From Bacteroidia bacterium (GTDB taxonomy: Bacteria; Bacteroidota; Bacteroidia; AKYH767-A; OLB10), in the NCBI GenBank assembly GCA_020847635.1, contig JADLBQ010000045.1:1-41376 (forward strand): DNA of 41,376 bases, written 5' to 3'. The notes beneath the pieces were generated by a model that saw only the letters and a program-made list of their open reading frames with translations, searched no databases and was not told the origin of the DNA. A program made the translations under genes and the position numbers. How positions within the stretch are numbered: the stretch's first letter is position 1; each line of letters starts with the position of its first letter. Positions 32,787 through 41,156 of the stretch are shown one piece after another.

Positions 32787-34223
32787 CTATTGGTTGTTTT
32801 TAATCACAATTTTACCGGATTTAGAAAAATTCTCTGAATAAATTGAATAGAAATAAATTCCATCCGGTAAGTTTCCAACAGGCAATTCAGCATTCTGGCA
32901 GTTGCGGCTTAGTTGTTGTTGATGAAGCAATTGACTGTTCATATTGAAGGTTCTTAAAACAGCATCTTCCCGGATATGATACCGGATTTTAAGAAAGCGG
33001 TTTGCCGGGTTTTGTATTAATGCAAAATAATCGTTTTGATTTTCAGCAACCGATGTTACTGCCAGTTCGTGGTCAAAGTAGATAGCACTTCCGTTACCAT
33101 CATCCTGAACCCAAGCAACACCAACATCGAAAACAGCATTGTTAATAAAAGAAACAACAGCAGGACGAATCCAGGAAGGTGTAGTAGTAACATTGAAATC
33201 ACTGTATGCAACCGGAGTTGAAAAAATAAATGGAGTATTGGTTGTTGAATAGGTAATCATCATTGGGTCAGGTGTAGGTGGAACTACAGAACTAGCATTA
33301 AAGTAAGTCAGATAGCATCCCTCACTACCTCCTGAATTGAAAGAGCAGGCATCGAAGCTGAAAGCAGGCTGGGCAATACTTCCGGCAACAACCTGTTCGG
33401 CAGAATAACTAATTCCGTTATTTGTACTAACGTTGCATTTGATTGTAGTTTCTGGATTACCTTCGGAAAAGAAAAACCATACTTTTCCATTTGCCATGAC
33501 TGTCTGAAACTGTTTTTTAGGAACAAGGTTTGAATTAATATCAATAAAGGCTCCGGGAGTAAGCGTTCCGGGAGTTGATTCGTTGTATCGGGCTGCTCTG
33601 ATTTTTGATGAAATGGTATCAACTGCAACCGGACCATAATAATTGAGAATAAGCTGATTCATATATATAGCCAGCCGGGGTCTTGCTCCCTGAGTGGTTA
33701 CCGTAGCTGTTAATGGTGACCAAGTTAGTCCGGCATCAAGAGTTGCATACCGCCTGATACTGGTATTACCGGGCTCTTCAACAAATAAATAAATTGCATT
33801 TCCTGTCATTGATGCCACCGCATCAAAGTCAACAATTGCTGATGCATTAAACTGTCCTGTAACTCCGGATTCCACATTGAGAAACCGGATTGTTGAATTA
33901 GTGGCAAAAATCAGGTAAACAGAGTCTAAAACTGTTCGAACCATTTTTGTTCTTAAAATTGGTTGAATGCTTAAGACTGTTGATAATTCAGTCCAGTTGG
34001 TTCCGTAATTTGATGAAGAATAAACGGTAACAGAAGGCTGGCTGCCGGGTGTAGGATTGGCAACAGATTCACCAATATATAATGTACCATTTGTTTTTGC
34101 TGCTATACAATGATTGGACAAAGACGGGTTGGAGCTAACTTGTACATCATTTGACCAGGCAGATGCTTTTAATATTGTAACCAATAGTAATAATAAGGAC
34201 ATAAAGGAGGTGAGGTTTTTCAT
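32787..34223 (-). CDS. Secreted beta-propeller-like (BNR/sialidase-fold) protein with T9SS domain
   Basis: A 478-residue exported protein. ATG 34223 (MKNLTSFMSLLLLLVTILKASAW) gives a proper signal peptide; the longer frame begins within a -7 box at 34266-34273. The body holds repeated short blades with Asp-box-like turns such as SSNYGTNWTEL, DAGLTWSPL and STNNGISYSAEQV, the pattern of BNR/sialidase-fold six-bladed propellers. No sialidase Arg triad or FRIP motif is seen, so catalysis is unlikely. The end (FALIQNPANRFLKIRY to GIYFYSIYSENFSKSGKIVI) is a T9SS C-terminal domain. It stands between purN and the DPP III gene. Confidence 0.75.
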   Translation of the reverse strand: MKNLTSFMSLLLLLVTILKASAWSNDVQVSSNPSLSNHCIAAKTNGTLYIGESVANPTPGSQPSVTVYSSSNYGTNWTELSTVLSIQPILRTKMVRTVLDSVYLIFATNSTIRFLNVESGVTGQFNASAIVDFDAVASMTGNAIYLFVEEPGNTSIRRYATLDAGLTWSPLTATVTTQGARPRLAIYMNQLILNYYGPVAVDTISSKIRAARYNESTPGTLTPGAFIDINSNLVPKKQFQTVMANGKVWFFFSEGNPETTIKCNVSTNNGISYSAEQVVAGSIAQPAFSFDACSFNSGGSEGCYLTYFNASSVVPPTPDPMMITYSTTNTPFIFSTPVAYSDFNVTTTPSWIRPAVVSFINNAVFDVGVAWVQDDGNGSAIYFDHELAVTSVAENQNDYFALIQNPANRFLKIRYHIREDAVLRTFNMNSQLLHQQQLSRNCQNAELPVGNLPDGIYFYSIYSENFSKSGKIVIKNNQ

Positions 34224-34265
34224 GTTCGTTGAGTTTAAAAGAATCATATTGATAGCTACTACCCA

Positions 34266-34273
34266 CAAAGGTA
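34266..34273 (-). promoter_or_regulatory. -7 box (TACCTTTG) for the BNR/T9SS gene
   Basis: Exact TAnnTTTG on the minus strand, 42 bases before ATG 34223. It overlaps the more distal in-frame ATG (34268), which rules against the longer start. Confidence 0.45.
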
Positions 34274-34345
34274 AACCAACCTTTTATAAAAAAGGAGTTT
34301 AAATTTCAGTTATGAATACCTCTCAGCTTTATGTTCCGTCCAATG

Positions 34346-36412
34346 TTAATTTCTGACCGGTAGAAAAGCAAACTTCTTTCCGTACTCGAGCATTTGAGTC
34401 AGGAAGTCCTGATTGTAAACAACTTTGACATCTGTGATATTCTCTCCATCCATTACAGGAATCAGTTCGGGCTGTATAAAGCCACTGTAAGGAGCAATGT
34501 TTAACGGTTTAAACCGCTCATGAACTTCATTGAGGAGTTGCTGGTCAACAATAACACCATAATCTTCAACCAGGTTTTTACCGGCTTCAAAATCACCTTC
34601 AGATTTAATTCGTTGAATTTCTCTGAGTAGATTACCAAATAAAGTACGAAGCTTAGAATAGTCATTAATTCGGAAATAGGTTTTACCATTTCGGGAAATC
34701 CGCTCAATAACACTATCGGCTTTTCCTTTTTCGAAGACCCATCCGGCAACCAGTTGACGGTTTCTCATGTGTGATTCCTCAAGGTTGTCTCCGGGTTTAA
34801 TTCTGTAAAGCTGAGTCATCAATCCATTAAGAATATAGGAATCGTACTCGGCTCTTCCAACATCGGTTGTAGGCATAACTCCCAGATCAACCAGTTTCTG
34901 ATCGGTAATGAAATACAGTGCGACCAAGTCAGCACGGGCTTCTTCAAGAGTACTTGCATAATTTTTGAGGGTAATATCTGGGCTGGCTACCCCTTTATTG
35001 ATCACTCCCGAAGCATGACCAATTACTTCATGCATATCTGTGTGCAGATCAGCTGCCAGTGCTCCGTATTTTTTAACCCGTTCAATTACTTCAGCACTTT
35101 CGCCAAACTCGTCAATCATCGGGCTTTTAGCCTTTGCAAAATTATACGACTCAACAATGTTACCTAATGAAACAGATTTAGATCCGGCAGTTTCACGAAT
35201 CCATTCCTGGTTTGGCAGGTTAATTCCAATGGGAGTTGAAGGTGCTGCATCACCACATTCATTGATGACAGTAATAACCTTGGCTGAAATTCCGGTAACA
35301 TTCTTTTTCTTGTGTTCAGGCAGAATTGATGAGTTGTCCTCAAACCATTGAGCTTGTTTGGCAATGGCATCTATCCTTTTGGTTGCTTCCAGATCCTTCA
35401 TACTCAGCACTGCTTCGTAAGCACCTTTCCTGTGCATCGGATCCAGGTAAACTTCAATAAATCCGTTTGCGAAATCGATTCTGCTGGCCGTGTCTTTCAC
35501 CCAGAGAATACAGTAATCATCATAATCTTTAAGGTCACCGCTCTTGTAATATTTGCTCAATGCTTCAATAGTTTGTTTTTGAATTTCATTTTCAGCAACC
35601 GTAGCTGCTTTATCAAGCCAGAATACAATCTGATCAATTGCTGCTCCATACATTCCACCTGATTTCCATACTTTTTCAGTAACCTTCCCATTTTCTTTTA
35701 CTACTTTGGTATTTAATCCCCAGGCCGGTTGTTCTTTTACTCCGTGAATAGTTTTACTTTGGTAATAATCTTCCACTTCTTTCTGAGTAACACCTTCATA
35801 GAGGTTGTTGGCAGATGCTTTTACATTGTCGGTATTTGCAGCCAGGGAAACACACTTGCCGTCAACTGCCGGATCGAACAGAACCGGAGTTAAGAATTCA
35901 ACAAATTCGCTCACAGATTTACCTTCTGATGGAACTTTGCTGAAGTCACTGTTTGAGAGTAAGGTTGCCAGATAATCAGGTGAAAAGCCAGGAATAATTT
36001 TGTCTGCTGAATAATGATGATGGATACCGTTACTAAAGAAAAACTGCTTGGCATAGATAACAAAGGATTTATAATTAGAATCATTTTTATCACCCTGGTA
36101 AGTTTCCAGAATAGTTTCAATTGTTTTTCTGATTTGAAGGTTGTAACGGTATTTCTGATCGAAAAATATATCTCTTCCGCTCATTCCTGCCATATACAGG
36201 TAATAAGCTAATTGCTTTTGCCGGAGGCTTAATTCCTCAAATCCGGGAATAGCATATCTGAGAATCTGGAGATCTGCAAAACGATCCGCAATAATTTCAA
36301 CTTCAGGTTTAGTTTCCTGAGATTTCTGTTCCTCTTGCCTGGATGGCTGATTACATGATAACATAGTGATAATTCCAGTGGCTGTTGCCAGTTGTATGAA
36401 GATATTTCTCAT
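34346..36412 (-). CDS. Dipeptidyl-peptidase III family zinc peptidase (M49), lipoprotein
   Basis: A 688-residue M49 metallopeptidase that removes dipeptides from peptide N-termini. The zinc motif is HEVIGH (461-466, the HExxGH hallmark) and the second motif EEARAD (490-495) supplies the third ligand Glu. Other family blocks: SGGMYGAAIDQIVFWLDKA, DFANGFIEVYLDPMHRKGAYEA and TVINECGDAAPSTPIGINLPNQ. The N-terminus (residues 1-20, MLSC end) is a lipoprotein signal peptide with lipidated Cys20, followed by a Gln/Lys/Glu linker. It is thus periplasmic or outer-membrane attached, unlike cytosolic eukaryotic DPP III. Its start faces the FG-GAP gene divergently. Confidence 0.93.
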   Translation of the reverse strand: MRNIFIQLATATGIITMLSCNQPSRQEEQKSQETKPEVEIIADRFADLQILRYAIPGFEELSLRQKQLAYYLYMAGMSGRDIFFDQKYRYNLQIRKTIETILETYQGDKNDSNYKSFVIYAKQFFFSNGIHHHYSADKIIPGFSPDYLATLLSNSDFSKVPSEGKSVSEFVEFLTPVLFDPAVDGKCVSLAANTDNVKASANNLYEGVTQKEVEDYYQSKTIHGVKEQPAWGLNTKVVKENGKVTEKVWKSGGMYGAAIDQIVFWLDKAATVAENEIQKQTIEALSKYYKSGDLKDYDDYCILWVKDTASRIDFANGFIEVYLDPMHRKGAYEAVLSMKDLEATKRIDAIAKQAQWFEDNSSILPEHKKKNVTGISAKVITVINECGDAAPSTPIGINLPNQEWIRETAGSKSVSLGNIVESYNFAKAKSPMIDEFGESAEVIERVKKYGALAADLHTDMHEVIGHASGVINKGVASPDITLKNYASTLEEARADLVALYFITDQKLVDLGVMPTTDVGRAEYDSYILNGLMTQLYRIKPGDNLEESHMRNRQLVAGWVFEKGKADSVIERISRNGKTYFRINDYSKLRTLFGNLLREIQRIKSEGDFEAGKNLVEDYGVIVDQQLLNEVHERFKPLNIAPYSGFIQPELIPVMDGENITDVKVVYNQDFLTQMLEYGKKFAFLPVRN

Positions 36413-36579
36413 AGAGATTAGTGCTGTTTAAGGATGGCAAATCTGCAAAAAAATATTTCTAATGTTCAGAAACAGGCACATAAAAGGCAAGATTGGCCGC
36501 AAAATGATCGCATTGACGGTTTGAAAATAAACCGGCTGAACTCCTTTACAGCCCGTGATGAAATGGAAAAAACTATTAG

Positions 36580-36587
36580 TAACTTTG
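36580..36587 (+). promoter_or_regulatory. -7 box (TAACTTTG) for the FG-GAP/T9SS gene
   Basis: Exact TAnnTTTG on the plus strand, 21 bases before ATG 36608. The predicted transcript would begin after the long-frame start (36434) and after the ATG at 36563, so translation should begin at 36608. Confidence 0.5.
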
Positions 36588-36607
36588 TTAGCTTATTTCC
36601 CATTCCG

Positions 36608-38227
36608 ATGAACAGAATACAATATCTGTTAATTCTTTTTTTAATTCGCAATAGTTCAGTTGGTCAACCAGTTATCAAATGGACTTTTGATACGAATGAT
36701 GCTTCTTTTGGTCAGTCAGCTGCAGCGGATATTGATGGTGATGGTAAGAATGAAATAGTATTTGGCTGCTACCGCAATGACAGTATGGTTTATGCATTAA
36801 ATGCTGAAGACGGAACGCTACTTTGGAAGTATAATACGCATGTTGTAAATGGAGAAGGTTGTAATGATGTAGCTCCTGTCATTTATGATGTAGATGGGGA
36901 TGGTACACTGGAAGTAATTGTTCCCAGTTCCTGTAATCCAAAGACATTTTGTTTTAACGGGGCAACTGGTTCGGTCAAGTGGGTTTGTAATACCCGGGGC
37001 AGTGATTCACCACCCACAATAGCCGATATAGATGGTGATGGCAAGCCTGAAATTCTCCATGGTGAGTTTGGAGGTTATGTCATTTGTATCAATGCAGAGG
37101 ACGGTTCTGTTAACTGGGAGATTCCGGTTGATCTAAACTCATGGATTCAGACAGCACCTACAATACTGGATATTAATAGTGATGGTATTCTTGATTTTGT
37201 AGTTGCAACCTGGAATGCCGTGAATACTTCAGCCAATAAAGTATATGCCTATCAGGGCGATACCCAACAATTGCTCTGGTCAAAGGATCTGGATGATGTG
37301 GTTTATCATGGCAGTGCTGTAAGTGACCTGGATAATGACGGAGTTACAGAACTATTGATTGGATGTTATAATGACACCTTATACTGTCTTGAGTCAGATA
37401 ATGGTTCTGTCAAGTGGACTTATAGTGCAGGAAGTAATTTTTATGTCGGAGGACCGGCTCAGGTTGCTGATTTGAATCACGATGGATCTTGTGAAGTAAT
37501 CTTTACTACATGGTATAAGGTGATTGCCCTAAATCATGATGGTACATTATTCTGGCAGTATGATAATCTGAATTATAAGCAGTCATTCAGAGGTGCAGCA
37601 ATTGCAGATATTAATAATGACATTTATCCGGATGTGATTTTTGGAAATGATGGCGGCCATTTAATTGCATTAAACGGGAATAACGGAACACTGATTTTTG
37701 ATGTAAATCTGCAAAGTCAATATGGTAATCCTCAATTTGAACTTGATCATGCTCCTTTAGTTGCAGATTTTGATCAGGATGGCAGTATGGATGTGTTTAT
37801 TGTTGGTGGACATGCAGAATATCCGAATTTCTTCAATGATTTTGGGAGAGCTTATTTGTTAAGTGTAGGACCAGCTAACGGTCCCGATTGGCTAATGTTT
37901 CAAAACGATATCTGGCGAACCAGCAATATTTGTAATAACATTATGGCACTTGGCGAACCGAATTCACTGCTTGCAGGTATATCGTTTTATCCGAATCCTG
38001 CTCATGATTTTATCAAGTTAGAACTGGCACTTGATAAAACAACAAGGGTAAGTTGGTCAATAACTGATCCATTAGGAAGAGAAATCCTAGCACAAATTCC
38101 AAAACAATTTGGAGAGGGAAGGCAAACGCTTTTAATCGCTTTACCCGTAAACCTAACTCCCGGAATGTATTTCTGTTGTGTATGGGTTAATTCAGAAAGA
38201 TCAGTTGTAAAACTAATCATTGAATAA
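36608..38227 (+). CDS. FG-GAP/VCBS repeat beta-propeller protein with T9SS domain
   Basis: A 539-residue exported protein. ATG 36608 (MNRIQYLLILFLIRNSSVGQP) gives a signal peptide and lies just after a -7 box; the frame stays open upstream to 36434, but that part is hydrophilic and unlike any leader. The body has eight Ca2+-binding DxDxDG-type turns each followed by a strand (DIDGDGKNEIVFG, DVDGDGTLEVIVP, DIDGDGKPEILHG, DINSDGILDFVVA, DLDNDGVTELLIG, DLNHDGSCEVIFT, DINNDIYPDVIFG, DFDQDGSMDVFIV), alternating with PQQ-like ALNAEDGTLLWKYN blades. This is an integrin-like propeller of surface proteins. The C-terminus (ISFYPNPAHDFIKLE to GMYFCCVWVNSERSVVKLII) is a T9SS domain. The ligand is unknown. 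Confidence 0.87.
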   Translation: MNRIQYLLILFLIRNSSVGQPVIKWTFDTNDASFGQSAAADIDGDGKNEIVFGCYRNDSMVYALNAEDGTLLWKYNTHVVNGEGCNDVAPVIYDVDGDGTLEVIVPSSCNPKTFCFNGATGSVKWVCNTRGSDSPPTIADIDGDGKPEILHGEFGGYVICINAEDGSVNWEIPVDLNSWIQTAPTILDINSDGILDFVVATWNAVNTSANKVYAYQGDTQQLLWSKDLDDVVYHGSAVSDLDNDGVTELLIGCYNDTLYCLESDNGSVKWTYSAGSNFYVGGPAQVADLNHDGSCEVIFTTWYKVIALNHDGTLFWQYDNLNYKQSFRGAAIADINNDIYPDVIFGNDGGHLIALNGNNGTLIFDVNLQSQYGNPQFELDHAPLVADFDQDGSMDVFIVGGHAEYPNFFNDFGRAYLLSVGPANGPDWLMFQNDIWRTSNICNNIMALGEPNSLLAGISFYPNPAHDFIKLELALDKTTRVSWSITDPLGREILAQIPKQFGEGRQTLLIALPVNLTPGMYFCCVWVNSERSVVKLIIE

Positions 38228-38462
38228 ATTTCCGGCAAATTGATTGGCTGATCAGGATTGTGATGATTTGATGAATTTAAATTGATTCAGAAAATTAATG
38301 GACGAAAAGAAAGAAACGCCTGATTGGTTGGAGTAAAGACACAAACAAAATATGTTAAACATTTGTTATTCGAGTTTTTTAATGAAAATTGATTTCTTAA
38401 ATTCGCACTTTATTGTACTTTGAGGTACTAAAAACAATAAATTGAAAATCAAAACTAACGAT

Positions 38463-38936
38463 ATGGCAAAACTGAACGCAATCGGGCTGGACATTCAAAA
38501 GGCAGAAAAGCTTGCAGCTAGGCTTAATGAGCTTCTGGCTGATTATTCAATCTTCTATCAGAATGTAAGAGGCTATCATTGGAATATAAAAGGTGATAAA
38601 TTCTTTGAGCTTCATATGAAATTTGAAGAGTTGTATAATGACTTGTTTGTAAAGATTGATGAAGTAGCTGAAAGAATACTAACTTTAGGTTATTCCCCGA
38701 ATCACAATTACACGGATTATAAGAAAGAAGCAAAGATTGCTGAAAGCTCAGAGGTGTCTGACGGTGAAAAGGCAGTTAAGCAACTGCTGGATTCATTCCG
38801 TACCATCATAACCTTGCAACGCGAAATTCTTGACCTGTCAGCAGATACCGGTGATGAAGGCACCAATGCATTGATGAGCGATTATATCCGTTCCCAGGAA
38901 AAGCTGGTTTGGATGTATTCAGCTTATTTAAAATAA
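38463..38936 (+). CDS. dps: Dps family ferritin-like DNA-protection protein
   Basis: A 157-residue Dps, which forms 12-mer shells that oxidise and store iron with H2O2 and protect DNA under oxidative stress. ATG 38463 (MAKLNAIGLDIQKAEKLAARLN) is taken over an in-frame TTG at 38442. The intersubunit ferroxidase ligands sit at exact family spacing: His39 (GYHWNIKG), His51 (FFELHMKF), Glu55, Asp66 and Glu70 (IDEVAERI). It is a single-gene unit. TACTTTG at 38416-38422 is one base short of a -7 box. A 12-bp palindrome (CAGCATATGCTG) lies at 38971-38982 after the gene. Confidence 0.93.
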   Translation: MAKLNAIGLDIQKAEKLAARLNELLADYSIFYQNVRGYHWNIKGDKFFELHMKFEELYNDLFVKIDEVAERILTLGYSPNHNYTDYKKEAKIAESSEVSDGEKAVKQLLDSFRTIITLQREILDLSADTGDEGTNALMSDYIRSQEKLVWMYSAYLK

Positions 38937-39280
38937 ATAAATTCGGTTTGAGTCTTCGGAACAGAGATGCCAGCATATGCTGATTGGATATAATTTAAGG
39001 TATTGGTTTAAGCATAGAATGGACAATAGCCTTTATTGAAAGAATGCTGTTTTAGGTAATCCGGCTTTAAAAGAATGTACAATGATGAATGAAGGAAACA
39101 TTGTTATGAATACATCAGATGCCGAATATTTTCCGGAGAAATTTAAATTTATTTTTTGGTGATTTAATGGAATGATAAGAAAATAAGATAAAAAATTTAT
39201 TCAATTCGTATCTGCAGGAAAATAACCTCTGAGATTCGAGTTGTATTTATTTGGAAAGTTTAATTTTAAAAAGAAATAAT
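38937..39280. other. Intergenic region between dps and doxX-like gene
   Basis: About 340 AT-rich bases with no gene that I can support. The only structure seen is a perfect 12-bp palindrome, CAGCATATGCTG, at 38971-38982, which could be an operator or a chance dyad. Confidence 0.45.
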
Positions 39281-39712
39281 ATGAAAAGATTACTCTATTT
39301 AGATTCATCTCAAACAGTTAAAGAAAGTATGCTGCTGTTTATCCGGGTTATAATTGCATTCCTGATGTTAAGTCAACACGGCCTTTTTAAATTACAAACA
39401 CTCTTATCTGGAGAAGAAATACGGTTTGCTTCTGTTTTGGGAATCAGTCCGAAAGGAACAATGTCATTAGCCATGTTTGCCGAATTTTTTTGTGCGTTAC
39501 TAATTGTAATAGGCTTGTTTACCCGGTTTGCTGCCCTTGCCCTGATTGTTAATATGCTGGTCATCGTTTTTCATATTCATGGTACAGACCCGGTCTCAGC
39601 AAAGGAATTGCCTATCTTATATCTTGCAGGTTTTATTTATATAGCATTTAACGGTGGTGGCCGCTATTCACTTGATAGGATGTTATTCAATAAATCAATT
39701 CAGGAAAGTTAG
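39281..39712 (+). CDS. DoxX family membrane protein
   Basis: A 143-residue four-helix membrane protein. ATG 39281 (MKRLLYLDSSQTVKESMLLF) is preferred to the upstream TTG-type start. Features of the DoxX/DoxD-like family: LLFIRVIIAFLMLSQHGLFKL, FAEFFCALLIVIGLFTRFAALALIVNMLVIVFHIHG, and a last helix ILYLAGFIYIAFNGGGRYSLDR with the typical G-G-G-(R/K)-x-S-(L/I)-D end. Members are linked to redox or thiol stress, but the biochemical activity here is unknown. It is convergent with the amidase gene. Confidence 0.9.
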   Translation: MKRLLYLDSSQTVKESMLLFIRVIIAFLMLSQHGLFKLQTLLSGEEIRFASVLGISPKGTMSLAMFAEFFCALLIVIGLFTRFAALALIVNMLVIVFHIHGTDPVSAKELPILYLAGFIYIAFNGGGRYSLDRMLFNKSIQES

Positions 39713-39774
39713 CAGTACTACAACATCCAGTAAGATCTCAAACTTAATGTATTCAGCAGGTAAGTCGCTGACTC

Positions 39775-41061
39775 TTATTTGCTAAGGGCTGCGGCTTCTT
39801 TTAATGAAATTCGTTTACCCTTATAATATGGAGTTACAAAGGCATCTTTATATCCCTGATTGCGTAGTTCAATTTGCTGGTTTATTGCTTCAGAAAGCTT
39901 ATTAAATCGCCCGACTGTAAAACGGGTAAAGCCATCATCACCATTAATCGGAAGTGCATTTATCTTTTGAAAAGGTTCAAGATTAATTTCAGTATTTGAA
40001 GCTACAGCACCTATCTGAACCGTATAAAAGAAATCGGGAAGCTGAGTTTTTTCAGGTACTGGTTTAACCAAGTCTGTTTTTTTAGGCTGTTCTTCCAAAG
40101 GTGAGGGAGGATTTTCTTTTACAGGCTTGAGCGGGTCAACAGCATTTTTTTCCGGGGTTTCCTTTTCTTCTGTTATCTTATTAACTGCAGGCTTTGATCC
40201 TGGTTTGGGAGATGCAGGTTTATCTGTCATTAATTCTTTTCCGCTTTGCTCCATGTCAATTTTATAAGACCGGAATGCACGGAAAATGCTGGTAGCCATA
40301 TCATCACGGCCTTTTTCAGAATTCAGGTATTTTTCCTCAGCCTTATTTGAAAGAAAACCGGTTTCAATCAATACTCCGGGCATAGCAGTACGGTATAATA
40401 CAAGAAACCCGGCTTGTTTAACGCCCCGGTTAAACCTTCCGGCATATTCTTCAAATTCATTCTGAATTTTTGCAGCAAACAGCAGGCTTTGATCCATATA
40501 AGCTTTCTGGAAGAGATTAAAAATAATATGAGCTTCAGGTGAATTCGGATCGTAACCATCGTATTTGTTTTTATAATCTTTCTCGTAGAGTATGGCTGAG
40601 TTCTCACGTCTGGCAACGGTCAGGTTTTCTTTTGTTTTATGGAGTCCCATAACAAACGTTTCAGTTCCAAATGCAGTTGAAGCTTCTGAGGAGTTGGCAT
40701 GAATACAGATAAACAAATCTGCTTTTGCCCGGTTAGCAATTGCTGCACGTTCATGAAGTTCAATAAAGACATCCTTCGTCCGGGTATAAATAACCTTAAC
40801 ATCCGGATAATTCTGTTCAATCAGTTTGCCTAACCGAAGTGCTATTTCGAGTGCTACATGTTTCTCCTTTGAAGATGAACCCAGGCAACCAGCATCATGA
40901 CCGCCATGTCCAGCATCAATAACGACAGTTTTAAGATGATAAGGTGAAGCCTCAAGCAGGTTACTTTCACTGAACAGCAGTAACAGCCCTGAAAGAATCA
41001 GGAATAAAAACACTGAAAGTAATTTATGTTTAATCACTTCGTTACTCACCATCATGACCAT
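39775..41061 (-). CDS. N-acetylmuramoyl-L-alanine amidase (Amidase_3) with SPOR-like tail
   Basis: A 428-residue cell-wall amidase that cleaves the MurNAc-L-Ala bond, needed for daughter-cell separation. A membrane helix or signal anchor is at ~13-32 (LLSVFLFLILSGLLLLFSES). Amidase_3 (~42-270): DAGHGGHDAG (zinc His52), SKEKHVALEIALRL (Glu66), DLFICIHANSS (zinc His121) and GVLIETGFLSN (catalytic Glu). A Pro/Lys/Glu linker (~275-345) leads to a SPOR-type domain (~348-425, FYTVQIGAV...GFTRFTVGRFNKLSEAINQQIELRNQGYKDAFVTPY), which binds denuded septal glycan. ATGs at 41061, 41055 and 41052 are equally possible. It is divergent from the LptD-like gene. Confidence 0.93.
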   Translation of the reverse strand: MVMMVSNEVIKHKLLSVFLFLILSGLLLLFSESNLLEASPYHLKTVVIDAGHGGHDAGCLGSSSKEKHVALEIALRLGKLIEQNYPDVKVIYTRTKDVFIELHERAAIANRAKADLFICIHANSSEASTAFGTETFVMGLHKTKENLTVARRENSAILYEKDYKNKYDGYDPNSPEAHIIFNLFQKAYMDQSLLFAAKIQNEFEEYAGRFNRGVKQAGFLVLYRTAMPGVLIETGFLSNKAEEKYLNSEKGRDDMATSIFRAFRSYKIDMEQSGKELMTDKPASPKPGSKPAVNKITEEKETPEKNAVDPLKPVKENPPSPLEEQPKKTDLVKPVPEKTQLPDFFYTVQIGAVASNTEINLEPFQKINALPINGDDGFTRFTVGRFNKLSEAINQQIELRNQGYKDAFVTPYYKGKRISLKEAAALSK

Positions 41062-41104
41062 GCAAACAAAATCATACCTGAAAATACGGTCATTATCAAA
41101 TAAT

Positions 41105-41112
41105 TAGTTTTG
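41105..41112 (+). promoter_or_regulatory. -7 box (TAGTTTTG) for the LptD-like gene
   Basis: Exact TAnnTTTG on the plus strand, 45 bases before ATG 41157, giving a ~38-nt leader. No clear TTG -33 element. Confidence 0.45.
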
Positions 41113-41156
41113 AGCAATCAAAAATACAGAATTTAATGTGTTGCCAGCTTTATAAA

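Noticed and set aside
36434-36607. 58-codon N-terminal extension of the FG-GAP protein
   Set aside because: Hydrophilic, not signal-like, and located upstream of a -7 box at 36580 that points to ATG 36608.
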